Source of the DNA: Channallabes apus
Taxonomy: Eukaryota > Chordata > Actinopteri > Siluriformes > Clariidae
Length of the DNA stretch: 64,000 nucleotides
Direction of reading: 5' to 3'
Assembly (NCBI GenBank): GCA_030522415.1
Contig: CM060118.1
Coordinates: 16,422,151-16,486,150, forward strand
The notes under the pieces are model-generated. The model was not told the origin of the DNA. It worked only from the letters and a program-made list of their open reading frames with translations, and made no database searches. Positions 37,096 through 49,200 of the stretch are shown here, in pieces (the stretch's first letter is position 1; each line of letters begins with the position of its first letter). The position numbers were made by a program, and so were the translations under genes.

Positions 37096-37554
37096 TGGAC
37101 AGAATCCCATGTTCATTTAGCCATCTGTGCATGAGAGTCTTCTTAATGTGATATTTTAAGAACTGGTGGTTGAATGTGTGTAGAATTTATATGAATTTCC
37201 ATGACAAATTTTGGAAATAGTTTTTCCTCAAATGTTACCTTTCTATTTATTTTAACGGGTATTTCAGGATGCAAATTAGTACGCAAATTAGGAAAGCCAG
37301 ATTTGTGAGTGATGAAGAGATCCAGGAAATAGAATGCTATTTTGATCAATATGAGTTTCCACCTTAAGGCATTTCTGACCATCTTCGAAATTTAACACCT
37401 TTAAGCTTCCATAACAACACAGCTTAGGCTTGCTTCACCTCTCTCTAGAGCACTCTATGTCGAGACTATTTCCATCCATCAGACATTTCACACCAGATCA
37501 ACTACCGTAGCTGAAACAAAATCACAGAGGGTCACAGAGGGGAAAAAAAGCATA

Positions 37555-37748
37555 TATAACTGATCAGCCATAAGATAATGACTACCTGCCTAATATTGTG
37601 TAGGGCCCCCTTTCTGCCACCACAACACTGATGCACTGTGTGTTGTGACACGTTTCTATAACAATCAGTATGAACTTTATCATAAATTTGATCTACTGGC
37701 CCAATCCTCTAGCCAGTCGCTCAAATCCATATGTCTCTGTTTTTTTTT
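37555..37748 (-). mobile_element. Tc1 family E fragment, minus orientation
   Basis: Starts ctgatcagccataagat, gactacctgcctaatattg and then carries minus-strand transposase traces (gatgcactgtgtgttgtgac). It ends at the next inserted element. Confidence 0.75.
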
Positions 37749-38776
37749 AAATATATTTAGATATAGGGTGGACGGAGGGGATGTGTCCCCACCAATATCC
37801 TCCGACCATTGAAATGTCCCCACCAATAATTTAATCCACTTAATTTAAAAAAAATCGTGCTGTCAACGATTATTTAAACCTAGACACGCAGAAAGGAATA
37901 AATCACATTCTCTCCTTGAGTCCTCCCGCTCCCAAAACACACATGAACATTTTGATTGGCTGTGCCTCTCCCTGCTATCATGCGAGAGGCTATGGCTGCA
38001 TTCAGATACAAGCAGCGCCAAATGCAGTGGATTTTTTATTTTATTTTTTTCCCCCGTGCAAGAAGGTGTGTTGGGTGACATACATGTGAGGATGGCAGCA
38101 GCTAAAAAACATAAGGAGACTTAAGGAGCGCTTTTTTTTTTTTTTTTTTTTTTCTCTCTCTTTTCTTTGACGCACATTCATTATAGCAGGGCAGGCTATA
38201 GTCTGTGAATACGGACTTAAAGCTAACAGCAGATTAAACAGCTAAATGTAAAAGTATAAATATGATCCCTGTCAGTACTTCTAATCTAATGACGACTATT
38301 TGTCAGAAATCTTGTGAAAGATTGCCATGGCTAGAATTTTGTTGACGGTTCACCAATAGACAAATCCACATCGCACAAATAGTTTTTAAAATGCGTGTTT
38401 TTAAATTTGGTGTTACCAAACAGTAGTTCATGTTTAGTTGTAATCTACTTTTATATATACTGATGTTTGAGATGTTTCATTTGCTCTATGACTCAATAAA
38501 GAATAGTCTTTATTAAACTATCTTTTTGTCAGTTATTAAGCATTCCTTTAACATTACACTATTCCTTAATTTATCTTAATGAATTGCATTTCGAGTGGAT
38601 TAATATCAGTCGAAGCATTGTTAGTATTAATATAAAGTGATTTTGCATTTTGCAGCATATTAAAAAAAAAAAACATGCATTCCGTGGCTGGAGTTGGGGA
38701 GGGGGTGGTGGTTGGTGGGGGTGGGAGGATGGAGTCATGGGTCCCCACCAATGTCCAGAGCAAATCTACGCCCTTG
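37749..38776. mobile_element. gggcgtagatttg element, longer copy
   Basis: The right end (ccaccaatgtccagagc, aaatctacgccc) is intact. The left end near 37,770 keeps only tgtccccaccaatatcc. It lies between two Tc1 family E fragments. A 23-base T run is at about 38,131. Confidence 0.6.
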
Positions 38777-38779
38777 ATT

Positions 38780-39222
38780 TATTTTTTTCTTCTTCCAACA
38801 CATCAACTTATATATACTTATGTACTACACCCACCCCCTTTTACCCCCCATTTTACCAAGAGATTGAAAATATATCTACTGTGAGAAGGGTCAAAGCAAC
38901 TCCAAAACTGCAGCTCTTGTGAGATGTTCCCAGGGTGTACTGGTCAAGACAGAAAAAGTGCTGCAAGGAAGAAAAACCGGTGAACTGGCAACAAAGACGT
39001 GGGTCAAGACGCGCCAAAGCTCAGTGATGCACATGATGAGTCACGTTGACCTGTGTTGTTTGATCCAATAGAAGAGCTAAAATTGAGGGAAAGGCTAATG
39101 CTGATTTCAACAGATGGGTGTCATAGATGGGCACATAGATCATTACTGTTTTGGTGACAAAGTGGGGGATCTAATCAATATTGGGCGGGCGGTCGGTCAT
39201 AATGTTATAGCTAATCAGTGTA
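38780..39222 (+). mobile_element. Tc1 family E fragment, plus orientation
   Basis: Plus-strand transposase traces (ctccaaaactgcagctcttg, gtgaactggcaac) lead to the terminal repeat ..cataatgttatagctaatcagtgta ending at 39,222. Opposite in direction to the piece at 37,555. Confidence 0.7.
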
Positions 39223-39352
39223 GGTAAAAAAAATAATAATAATAATATGCAGCGCGACCGGAGCAGTATTGCAAAAGAGTGCTGTTTGCCTGAATTATCC
39301 TATGTTGTTCTTGCTAGCACCAATTTAAATATTTCTTTGTTACCCACAGAAA

Positions 39353-39395
39353 ATGCAAGGCTTCTGGATTCTGCTCGTGGCCGTTCATGTTGCAT
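39353..39395 (+). CDS. Membrane-protein gene 1, signal-peptide exon
   Basis: Acceptor cccacag at 39,349; the first ATG is three bases into the exon. Codes [14 protein letters not shown] plus one base, donor gtaaga. Nearly identical to the exon at 63,106. Confidence 0.9.
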
Positions 39396-42300
39396 GTAAG
39401 AATGTTTTGTTCACCCCCCGCATTTTATCTCACTTCCTTGTTTTCTCACGAATGATTAAAATCATGTTACTACAAAGACTGCAGTGCAAGATTACTGAGT
39501 AAAAAAAAAAAAAAAACACCACCTCATATATTTACACAAAACCTAAGTAGTGTGAATATCTTTTTTTTTTTTCTCCATAAATTAAGACTGAAGTTTTGTG
39601 TATTACAAATAACCAAGTCAAAGATTTTATAGTTAAATTACCAACAACAGTGAATAAATATTATTTTATATAATGATAATACAATTTCGATAGCATAAGT
39701 ATCATATGTGAGGACCAATTAAGTATATTTGGAAGGTCAAGAATTCTAACTTTTTCTCTCTTTCTCTTCTCAGACTCCTATGCTGCTGTTACTTCAGCTA
39801 GGACATATCATGAGCACCTGATGTATGGTGAAAAGCTGAGTATCAAGCTGTCGGCTGGGGCTGATAAATTGCAGTTTGCCTCTGCGGATGAAAAAAGACA
39901 GGAAGTCTTGTGGTCCAGGGTTTTTCCGCCCAAAAGGGGAGTCGTTACAGGAAGCGATGATGACAGAAAATTTATAATTTATTCTGTCACATTTGATGAT
40001 CAAGGAACCTACACTGTGGTGGACTACTGGGGGAAAAAGTCAGCTGATTATTTGTTGAAAGTTATGAGTAAGTGATGTGCTCTATCTAATGCCACTTTTC
40101 TTTGTAACTCTTTGTTTTATATTTTTTCATGTTTATCACATTTTATATACCATACATACATTTCCTCTGTACAAATATCCTGTTTAAATGATAATTTAAT
40201 ACTACCTCTGTTAATCGCTTTGGCAGCTAAAAGGAGTTCCCAGGGTTGTGTGGCTGGTGAAACGTTTAGAATTCCCCTTGGTGATCTTAGGAGGAATGAT
40301 GCCACACTACTTTTTTCAAACGAAGATTTCAACCTGACTCTGGTAAAGTATGGGTCACCTGTGGGCAACTCGTACCCTGACTACTTGGGTCGGATTAAGA
40401 TCACTGATTACAACATTGAGGTGCTCAACGTCAATGTGTCAGATGTGGGCGACTACACGCTCACAGATCGTCTGAATCGCCCAGCAAAGGTCATCTCTAT
40501 GTACTTGGTTGGTGAGTTTCGGCCTGGAATTTTTAAATATCCTTTCCTAGATTTTTATAAAATGTAAAGTTGGAAGAGCATATCTGGCAAGAACTATATA
40601 TTACTGATTAGAATCTGATTAATAAAAAAAATAATTTGTAGATCTAAATAAAATGCCAATAGTGAAATAAAAAGGTTTTAAAACCAAAGTAGGAGAACAG
40701 TGAGAAGCTTGGCCTACTTACGAAATCATCAGCTATCATTTTTGGAGTTAGCATGTTCTCCCCATGCTTGGTGGATTTTCACAGAGTACCCCAGTTTCTT
40801 CCCACAGTCCAAAGATATGCAGATTACGGTAACTGACATTCCTCAAAATTTCACATATATGTGTGTGTGTGTGTGATTCTGAAATTCTATAAAATACCAT
40901 AATATATTTATCTATTGCTGAAGGTGAACATGTGCCCAGATCATGTTATACCACAGTTAAGAACTTGGAGACACACATTTACCAAATGGCTAAAATAAGT
41001 CCATACTGGGGTGTTTCTTTTTGAAATTTTTGCCACTATGTGGAAGCACACAACTCAACCTAAATGGCTCAGACCTGTTTCACCCTGACCAAGGCCCTGT
41101 GCACAAAGTAAGCATGATTTGTTAAATTTGGTTGAGAAGAAAGAGTGACATACACACACCTAACTTCAACCCCAATTAACACATTTTGGCTGAATTGGAA
41201 TACTGAAAAACTGCAAGGCCTTCCAACCAGCTTGACCGCACTAATATTCTTGTGGCGGAATGGGCAAAGCTTCAAAGCCATGCTTCAAAATCTACTAGAA
41301 ATAATTCCAATAAGGGTAGAGGTTTGTTATAACAGGAAAGTATGACTAAATCTGGAATGGGATTTTCCTGAAGCACGCAGATTCGATGGTCCGGTGTATA
41401 CTGTGGCAAGATGCTGTATCGTTGTGACGTTGTGAAAGAGTGTTCCGAGGAGTTTAAGGAATCATTTTCACACATTAACTGGACACCATGTTGTGTGCTA
41501 TAATCAAAGCTAAATGAGACTAAATAAAATTATTTAGTATTTCCCCCCCCCCCCTTTTTTTTTTTGTTTGGCCAGGCAGTGTATATGCACTGACTTTTGA
41601 GAGAACGATTGCTGTCCCCCTCCCCCTTTACTTAACATGCAACTGCATATCATAAATAACCAATAATTAATTGGTTATTAATAGTTTTCACCAATTAGTT
41701 TTAGTTTATTTCAGTGTGACATTGTACATTAATTCAGATTTGTAAATGTATTAGAATTAGCATAACGGCTATTTTCATCTACAAGTTATTTTATTTCTTC
41801 ACATGTTTTCATGTTGCATTAGAACAGCACCAGGCACAAGTTCCAGCATCATCTACTTAGCGAATGTCGATAAACTATCAAATATCTCTTTCATCAACAT
41901 TTTTTTAAAAATGAAATGTTATTTATTTATTTTGCCCACCTTTTTTTCTACAATACTCTTTTCCTGATACTTTAACATCCTCTTTAATCTATCCACATGT
42001 TTTCCTTTTACAAGTTTTATATTTTGTTTGCTTACACCAAAATTTTAGACATGGCTGACTGGGATCAATACACGTCTGTGTTGAGGTTTCTTCTTGAAGG
42101 AGTTTTTAAAATCTTTTCCATTGTTTCAGTTGAGAGCTCTCCATTTAGGGCCATGTTTCCTTTCAATTAACTCAAAACAGCTATTTAATGCCCATAAACA
42201 TGTAAAATTAGCATTTCTGTGGATAATTTTTTCAATTCAATTCAGTTTTATTTCTATAGCGCTTTTAACAATTGACATTGTCTCAAAACAGCTTTACACA

Positions 42301-45300
42301 ATCAAAGACTAATCCAAATAAAGAAATCAGCACCACTTGTGTGAAAGCTGTCCACAGACAAAACTGATAGATGCCTACTGTATGTGTATGAAGTTATCCT
42401 AATCAGACTGTTCCAATGAAAACTGTTTCAAGCCATTATAATAGAGCTGTATACATAATCCGATCAAAATGATTTCAAAAAGAAAGCCAGACTAGATGGA
42501 TGAGACCACTTTGTTTTTCAGAGGAGGTAGTAAGAAGTAAAGAAATAATTAAATTAATATTCTGCTATACTCTTACCTCTCAAGATAGTGAGTGGACAGC
42601 AATTTTTTAAACCATCAATACAATCAGTTTGCCGCACATACCTCTGAGGAGTGCAAAAATGAGGGTACGCCATTAATGAAGTGATGGTGCTGCTCAAAAA
42701 CTTTTAAAATCGACTGTACGATCATGCTGCATCCATAACCACTTGAGATCCTGTTATAATGTTTCTGGTTCACATAAGCCTTCTTGTCGGTGCTCAGGGC
42801 GAGTATCTGAGTGTGTGCCATGGATGATGCCCACAACTCCAGGGAAACCAGCAAAGCTACCTTCATGAGCATGTTTCTGCGTTTGTTTCATACGTGGTGT
42901 GGTGGGGAAATGAATGATCAGCGCTGCTGCAAAGTTTGATTTATCATTTCTGACATTGTTGGGTGTCAAAGCTGTGTCTTTTCTGGCACCTTTTTTTTTG
43001 TCCCCTCTTCTACTACTTCCTCTCTGTAGATCGTCATCCAGGGATTGGTGCAGGTCCTTTGGCAGCTCTCCTGCTGTTGCTTGGTATACCACCCTGCATT
43101 TGCTGCTGCTGTAGAAAGAGAATTTGTAAAAAGGGCAGCCAAACCACTACCGCAAACGCCACCGTCGTGAAGTTGGACGACCAAGTGATTCCTCCTGGAC
43201 CTCCACCAGCTTACATCCCTCCAGCAAACCCCACACCGGTAACACCTGCACATGACACAGGACAGGACTGTGTAAAAGTCATTTTAGAAATGTAGTACTC
43301 CAGCCACTAATTACTACCCCTGCATTAGACTTACATTATGCATGTGTGCACTAGAGAGGGTATACAGATATTAGTACATAAAAAGTAATGTTTTAGCATT
43401 TCACCATATTTTAGTTCTTGCAAAAAAGTAGTAATAGTTTCCTGGATGCTCTTCAGAATTCTCTGAGGCAGTAGAAATCAATGTCTCACTGTTTGAAAAG
43501 ATTTCATTTCATTATCCTTACTGTTTGTTACATATTTTGTATTATATTTATATCTAGATAAAAGAAGTAAAAGTTTTTACTATTATTTACCTAAAGAAAC
43601 AACAACCAATTTAAGTGCCAATGCTTGTACAGCTTTACTTCTGTACCTCTGCTACTGTTTTACAGGGCTATACTCCTGGTTACCCTACTGTAGGGGAGAA
43701 TATTGTTCATCCTCCTCCTAATCCTACATTTCCTCCTCAACCTCAGCCACCCTTCAGTGGATATCCTGCAGCATCACCTGGTATTCCCCCTAACCCTGTA
43801 AGACAATCATGGACCACACAATAAAATGACTATTTCCTGGCATTTTATATATTCAAGTGACCGTTTATTTTCTTCTATGTATTTAATTTATGTAAATAAG
43901 ACGGGTAAATGATTTATCAACAGAGGTCGGCAAAATGTGCAAATTCTTTACTTGAGTAAAAGCAAGACATGCCTAACCACAGGTTGCATTATTAGGCATG
44001 TCTTGAAGGAAAGGTAAGTTTTGCAATTGTGCGTAATAGTTAGCAGATGGTGAAATACCCACTTAAAATGCTACAAATATTTGTTGTAAGATGTAGCAGA
44101 GTCAAAGTAAAAAGTATCATCTAATTAAACTACTCATGTAAGGTATAGACATATGAAATATTTACGTAAGTACAGTAACAAAATAAGCATAATTCGTGAC
44201 CTTCCATCTCTGCTCATCAATGGGATTCATCTTTTTATTTTTATTTTTTTTTTATTTAGGCCTTTGATCCCAATCACAGCAACCAGAATCCCCTTTACCC
44301 TCCTGCATCTGGCTTTGATCCAGCTCAACCTCCTCAGTGGAGTGGTGCTCCCTACAACCAGCCTGTTCCCTCTGTAAGATTCTGCTTCATTTGTTGATAT
44401 CTTACTCTGTCCTTCTGTTCTGTCATTTTTTCCTGGTTAGATTCAAATATCTAAAATGAAAAGTGGTCCTCATTTGTGCCTGTTTCTGTACTTGCAGGGT
44501 TTTTCTCCAGTTGTGTATAGTGCTCCTTCTGTAAAAGCAGAAATAAATCCTACAACTCCACTCCTCACACCTCCACAGCCTGAGGTACTTCATTAAAAAA
44601 AAAAAAAAAAAAAAAATATATATATATACACAGTGGTGTGAAAAACTATTTGCCCCCTTCCTGATTTCTTATTCTTTTGCATGTTTGTCACACTTAAATG
44701 TTTCTGCTCATCAAAAACCGTTAACTATTAGTCAAAGATAACATAATTGAACACAAAATGCAGTTTTTAAATGAAGGTTTACGTTATTAAGGGAGAAAAA
44801 AAACTCCAAATCTACATGGCCCTATGTGAAAAAGTGATTGCCCCCCTTGTTAAAAAATAACTTAACTGTGGTTTATCACACCTGAGTTAAATTTCTGTAG
44901 TCACCCCCAGGCCCGATTACTGCCACACCTGTTTCAATCAAGAAATCACTTAAATAGGAGCTACCTGACACAGAGAAGTAGACCAAAAGCACCTCAAAAG
45001 CTAGACATCATGCCAAGATCCAAAGAAATTCAGGAACAAATGAGAACAAAAGTAATTGAGATCTATCAGTCTGGTAAAGGTTATAAAGCCATTTCTAAAG
45101 CTTTGGGACTCCAGCGAACCACAGTGAGAGCCATTATCCACAAATGGCAAAAACATGGAACAGTGGTGAACCTTCCCAGGAGTGGCCGGCCGACCGAAAT
45201 TACCCCAAGAGCACAGAGACAACTCATCCGAGAGGCCACAAAAGACCCCAGGACAACATCTAAAGAACTGCAGGCCTCACTTGCCTCTGTTAAGGTCAGT

Positions 45301-46235
45301 GTTCACGACTCCACCATAAGAAAGAGACTGGGCAAAAACGGTCTTCATGGCAGATTTCCAAGGCGCAAACCACTTTTAAGCAAAAAGAACATTAAGGCTC
45401 GTCTCAGTTTTGCTAAAAAAACATCTCAATGATTGCCAAGACTTTTGGGAAACTACCTTGTGGACCGACGAGACAAAAGTTGAACTTTTTGGAAGGTGCG
45501 TGTCCCGTTACATCTGGCGTAAAAGTAACACAGCATTTCAGAAAAAGAACATCATACCAACAGTAAAATATGGTGGTGGTAGTGTGATGGTCTGGGGTTG
45601 TTTTGCTGCTTCAGGACCTGGAAGGCTTGCTGTGATAGATGGAACCATGAATTCTACTGTCTACTAAAAAATCCTGAAGGAGAATGTCTGGCCATCTGTT
45701 CATCAACTCAAGCTGAAGCGATCTTGGGTGCTGCAGCAGTACAATGACCCAAAACACACCAGCAAATCCACCTCTGAATGGCTGAAGAAAAACAAAATGA
45801 AGATTTTGGAGTGGCCTAGTCAAAGTCCTGACCTGAATCCTATTGAGATGTTGTGGCATGACCTTAAAAAGGCGGTTCATGCTAGAAAACCCTCAAATAA
45901 AGCTGAATTACAACAATTGTGAAAAGATGAGTGGGCCAAAATTCCTCCAGAGCGCTGTAAAAGTTATCGCAAACGCTTGATTGCAGTTATTGCTGCTAAG
46001 GGTGGCCCAACCAGTTATTAGGTTCAGGGGGCAATTACTTTTTCACACAGGGCCATGTACATTTGGATTTTTTTTCTCCCTAAATAATAAAACCCCTCAT
46101 TTAAAAACTGCATTTTGTGTTTACTTGTGTTATCTTTGACTAATAGTTAAATGTGTTTGATGATCAGAAACATTTTGTGTGACAAACATGCAAAAGAATA
46201 AGAAATCAGGAGGGGGCAAATAGTTTTTCACACCA

Positions 46236-46298
<63 letters not shown>

Positions 46299-49200
46299 GG
46301 GTGGGCGATATAACCAAATCTTCTGTCACGGTAGAAGCAATTTTCCACCTCGATAACGATTTATATCACAATATAGCAATTTGTATCTGAAAATGCATAA
46401 AAAAAATTCTAAAAATACATTTTTAGATAATGTAATTTTATTTAAACTGTGAATTGCTGAGGTTTGCCGCATTTTTTTACTTTGGCCATATTCGTTTGGA
46501 TGTTTGGATTTCAGATGATAGAAAAGGTTTGACGTGTTTCCACCACTTGTTAAAACAGTGCACTTGCGTACCTTGCAAATCACATTCATCTCATTCGTAT
46601 CACTTTTCTTATACCCAAACCAATTCCACACCACAGACGAGGCACCTTTTTTCTTTACAATCTCCTCGTTCTTGGTTTCGTCACATGTAAGCAAACTCTC
46701 TGCTACTGCACCGTCTTCTTCCATTGTCGAAGTCTATGTGAAGCCAAACACCTCAAAAGTGGGACGAAACCGTGGCACCCGATTGAACCGAATACCTGCG
46801 CGGCCCAGTGGACAGCGCAGCGCGACTATGTGGTTAGTGCAGAGATGATCTGGTTTATTCGCGCAGCACGGATTAACTTTGATCGAATCACAAACCTGCC
46901 CGACCCACTGTTTTTTATCTAAAAACAATTTATTTAAAATGTTAGAACTGTTTAATATTGTTTCCGCCTTGCCATGCCTGGTTTGTACGTGCGCATCCCA
47001 GCGGGGTAAAATGTATTTTGATGGTCGGCGCGGTCTATTTCTATCAGCGTTGCGCAAGCTTGTGATTCGAGCAGCGCTGCTCAAGTTGGTCCGCACTGCG
47101 CGATCCACCGGGTCTGGATATTTGTTCTGCCCACGCCGGCTCAATCGGGTGCCACGGTTTCGTCCCACTTTAGATGTGTTTGGCTTCCCATAGAAGTGAA
47201 TGTGTATTGCGTTGATACGTAACGTGCAACGTCACATCATCTCAACCACGATTAAGACGATAGACCAAAATCTCTATCGGTTGACAAATTTCTACCGGTT
47301 AACCGTGTATACCGATATATCGCCCACCCCTAATATACATGTACTGTATATAGTGTATACACACACACATACACATATATTATACTGTATATATATATTT
47401 AACATTCTATGACTGTGAACTCTGTACTAAAGAATATTTGATTATTATTCTAAAGGTTCAAATTAAAACATGTTTGTCATAAATATGCAGTTCAGTGAGG
47501 TGAAAAACAAATGCAGTTGAAATGCTTATTGCAGTCCTCTGTCACTCCCCATTTTGAAGTGCACAAAATATATATTTATAGTTTAAGGCTATTTTGCATG
47601 GTTGGATCTTAACAAGGTTCCAAGTAGAGCTCCAACATGCAACAAGAAGAAATGTGAGTGAGACAAAACATTTTTTGAGCATGCAATTTAATGAAGACAA
47701 CGAATAAATTGAAACAGGCCGTTTTACAGCTGATCAAAAGTTTTGGACCACACCTCCAAAAAAAAAAAACGTAAACAGAAATCAAACTTCCAAACATGAA
47801 CTCCGTACTGAGTAGCTCCACCGTTATTGTTGAAATTCATTGCGGCATGCTTGATGCAAGCGTTTCCGTGAGGTGAGTGGGAACATTCCTCCAAGCGATG
47901 AAGACGGCCGCACGAAGGGCATCTACTGTCTGGAACTGTTGTCCATTTTTGTAAACTTCCTTTGCCATCCATCCCCAAAGGTTCTCAATTGGATTTCGAT
48001 CAGGGGAACACGCAGGATGGGCCAAAAGAGTGATGTTATTCTCCTGGAAGAAGTCCCTTGTCCTGTAGGCATTGTGTACTGTAGCATTATCCTGTTAAGA
48101 AACCCAGTCGTTACCACACAGACGAGGGCCTTCAGTCATGAGGAATGCTCTCTGCAACATCTAGACATAGCCAGGAGCCGTTTGGCGCCCCTGCACTTCC
48201 TGAAGCTCCATTGTTCCACTGAAGGAAAAAGCACCCCAGACCATTATGGCGCCCCCTCTACTGTGGCGTGTAGAAAACATCTAAGGTGGGATCTGCTTGT
48301 CATGCCAGTAATGTTGGAAACCATGAGGACCATCAAGGTTAAATTAATTCTCATCAGAGAATAAAACTTTCTTCCACCTTTGAATGCCCCATGTTTGGTG
48401 CTCTTTTGCAAAGTCCAAACGAGCAGTTCTGTGGAGTTCAAGGAGACGAGGTCTTTGAAGACGTTTTTATGTTTTTGAAGCCCTTAAGTCTCAGATGCCG
48501 TCTGATGATTATGGGGCTGCAGTCAGCACCAGTAACGGCCTTAAATTGGGTCGAGGATCGTCCAGTGTCTTGACAGACAGCCAATTGGATCCTCCGGCTC
48601 AGTGCTGGTGGAATGTTTTTGGGTCTTCCACTTGACTTTTTTGTTCCATAACCCTCAGGATCATTAAAAAAATTCCAAATGACTCTTACTGCGTTCCACA
48701 TCAGCAGCTTATGCTGTTCAACAACCCGACCACGTTCAAAAAGGGAGAGTTTTTTGTCATCAGAACGTGTGACTACCTGACAGAAAATGCCAATGAATCC
48801 ACATCTTTGCAGAGATTTGGCCTAAAATTTTGATCAGCTGTAAAATGGCCTGTTTCAGTTTAATTGTTATTTTCAATTAATTGAATGCTCAAAAAATATT
48901 TTGTCTCACTCCCATTTCTTCTTGCATGATGAAGCTCTACTTGGAACCTCGTTAAGTTCCAACCATGCAAAATATGATTTTTTGCCATTTTTCAGGTGGT
49001 CTTAAACTTTTGATTGGGACTGTATATAATATTTATTATTCGGAGGGATCTCTCTCTCTGTTTAAACTTTTGGTAACGGGCGTGGTCAAAATAATCAGAC
49101 ATCTACCCATGTAATGTTTTATAGAATATAATATACATTATAATAATATGCCACATTTTCAACAACATATTTTTATCAAATTACTGGTCAGGTGCTTATA

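Larger units (their letters stand above)
35764..39349. other. Intron 1 of membrane-protein gene 1, repeat-rich
   Basis: Contains inverted copies of a gggcgtagatttg element (36,863-37,095 and 38,523-38,776) and Tc1 family E remnants. No other gene is seen. Confidence 0.6.

Noticed and set aside
46734..47168. 144-codon open frame on the minus strand
   Set aside because: Spans the CpG-rich foldback of a hAT; the two ends code the same peptide because of the inverted repeat, not because of a protein family.
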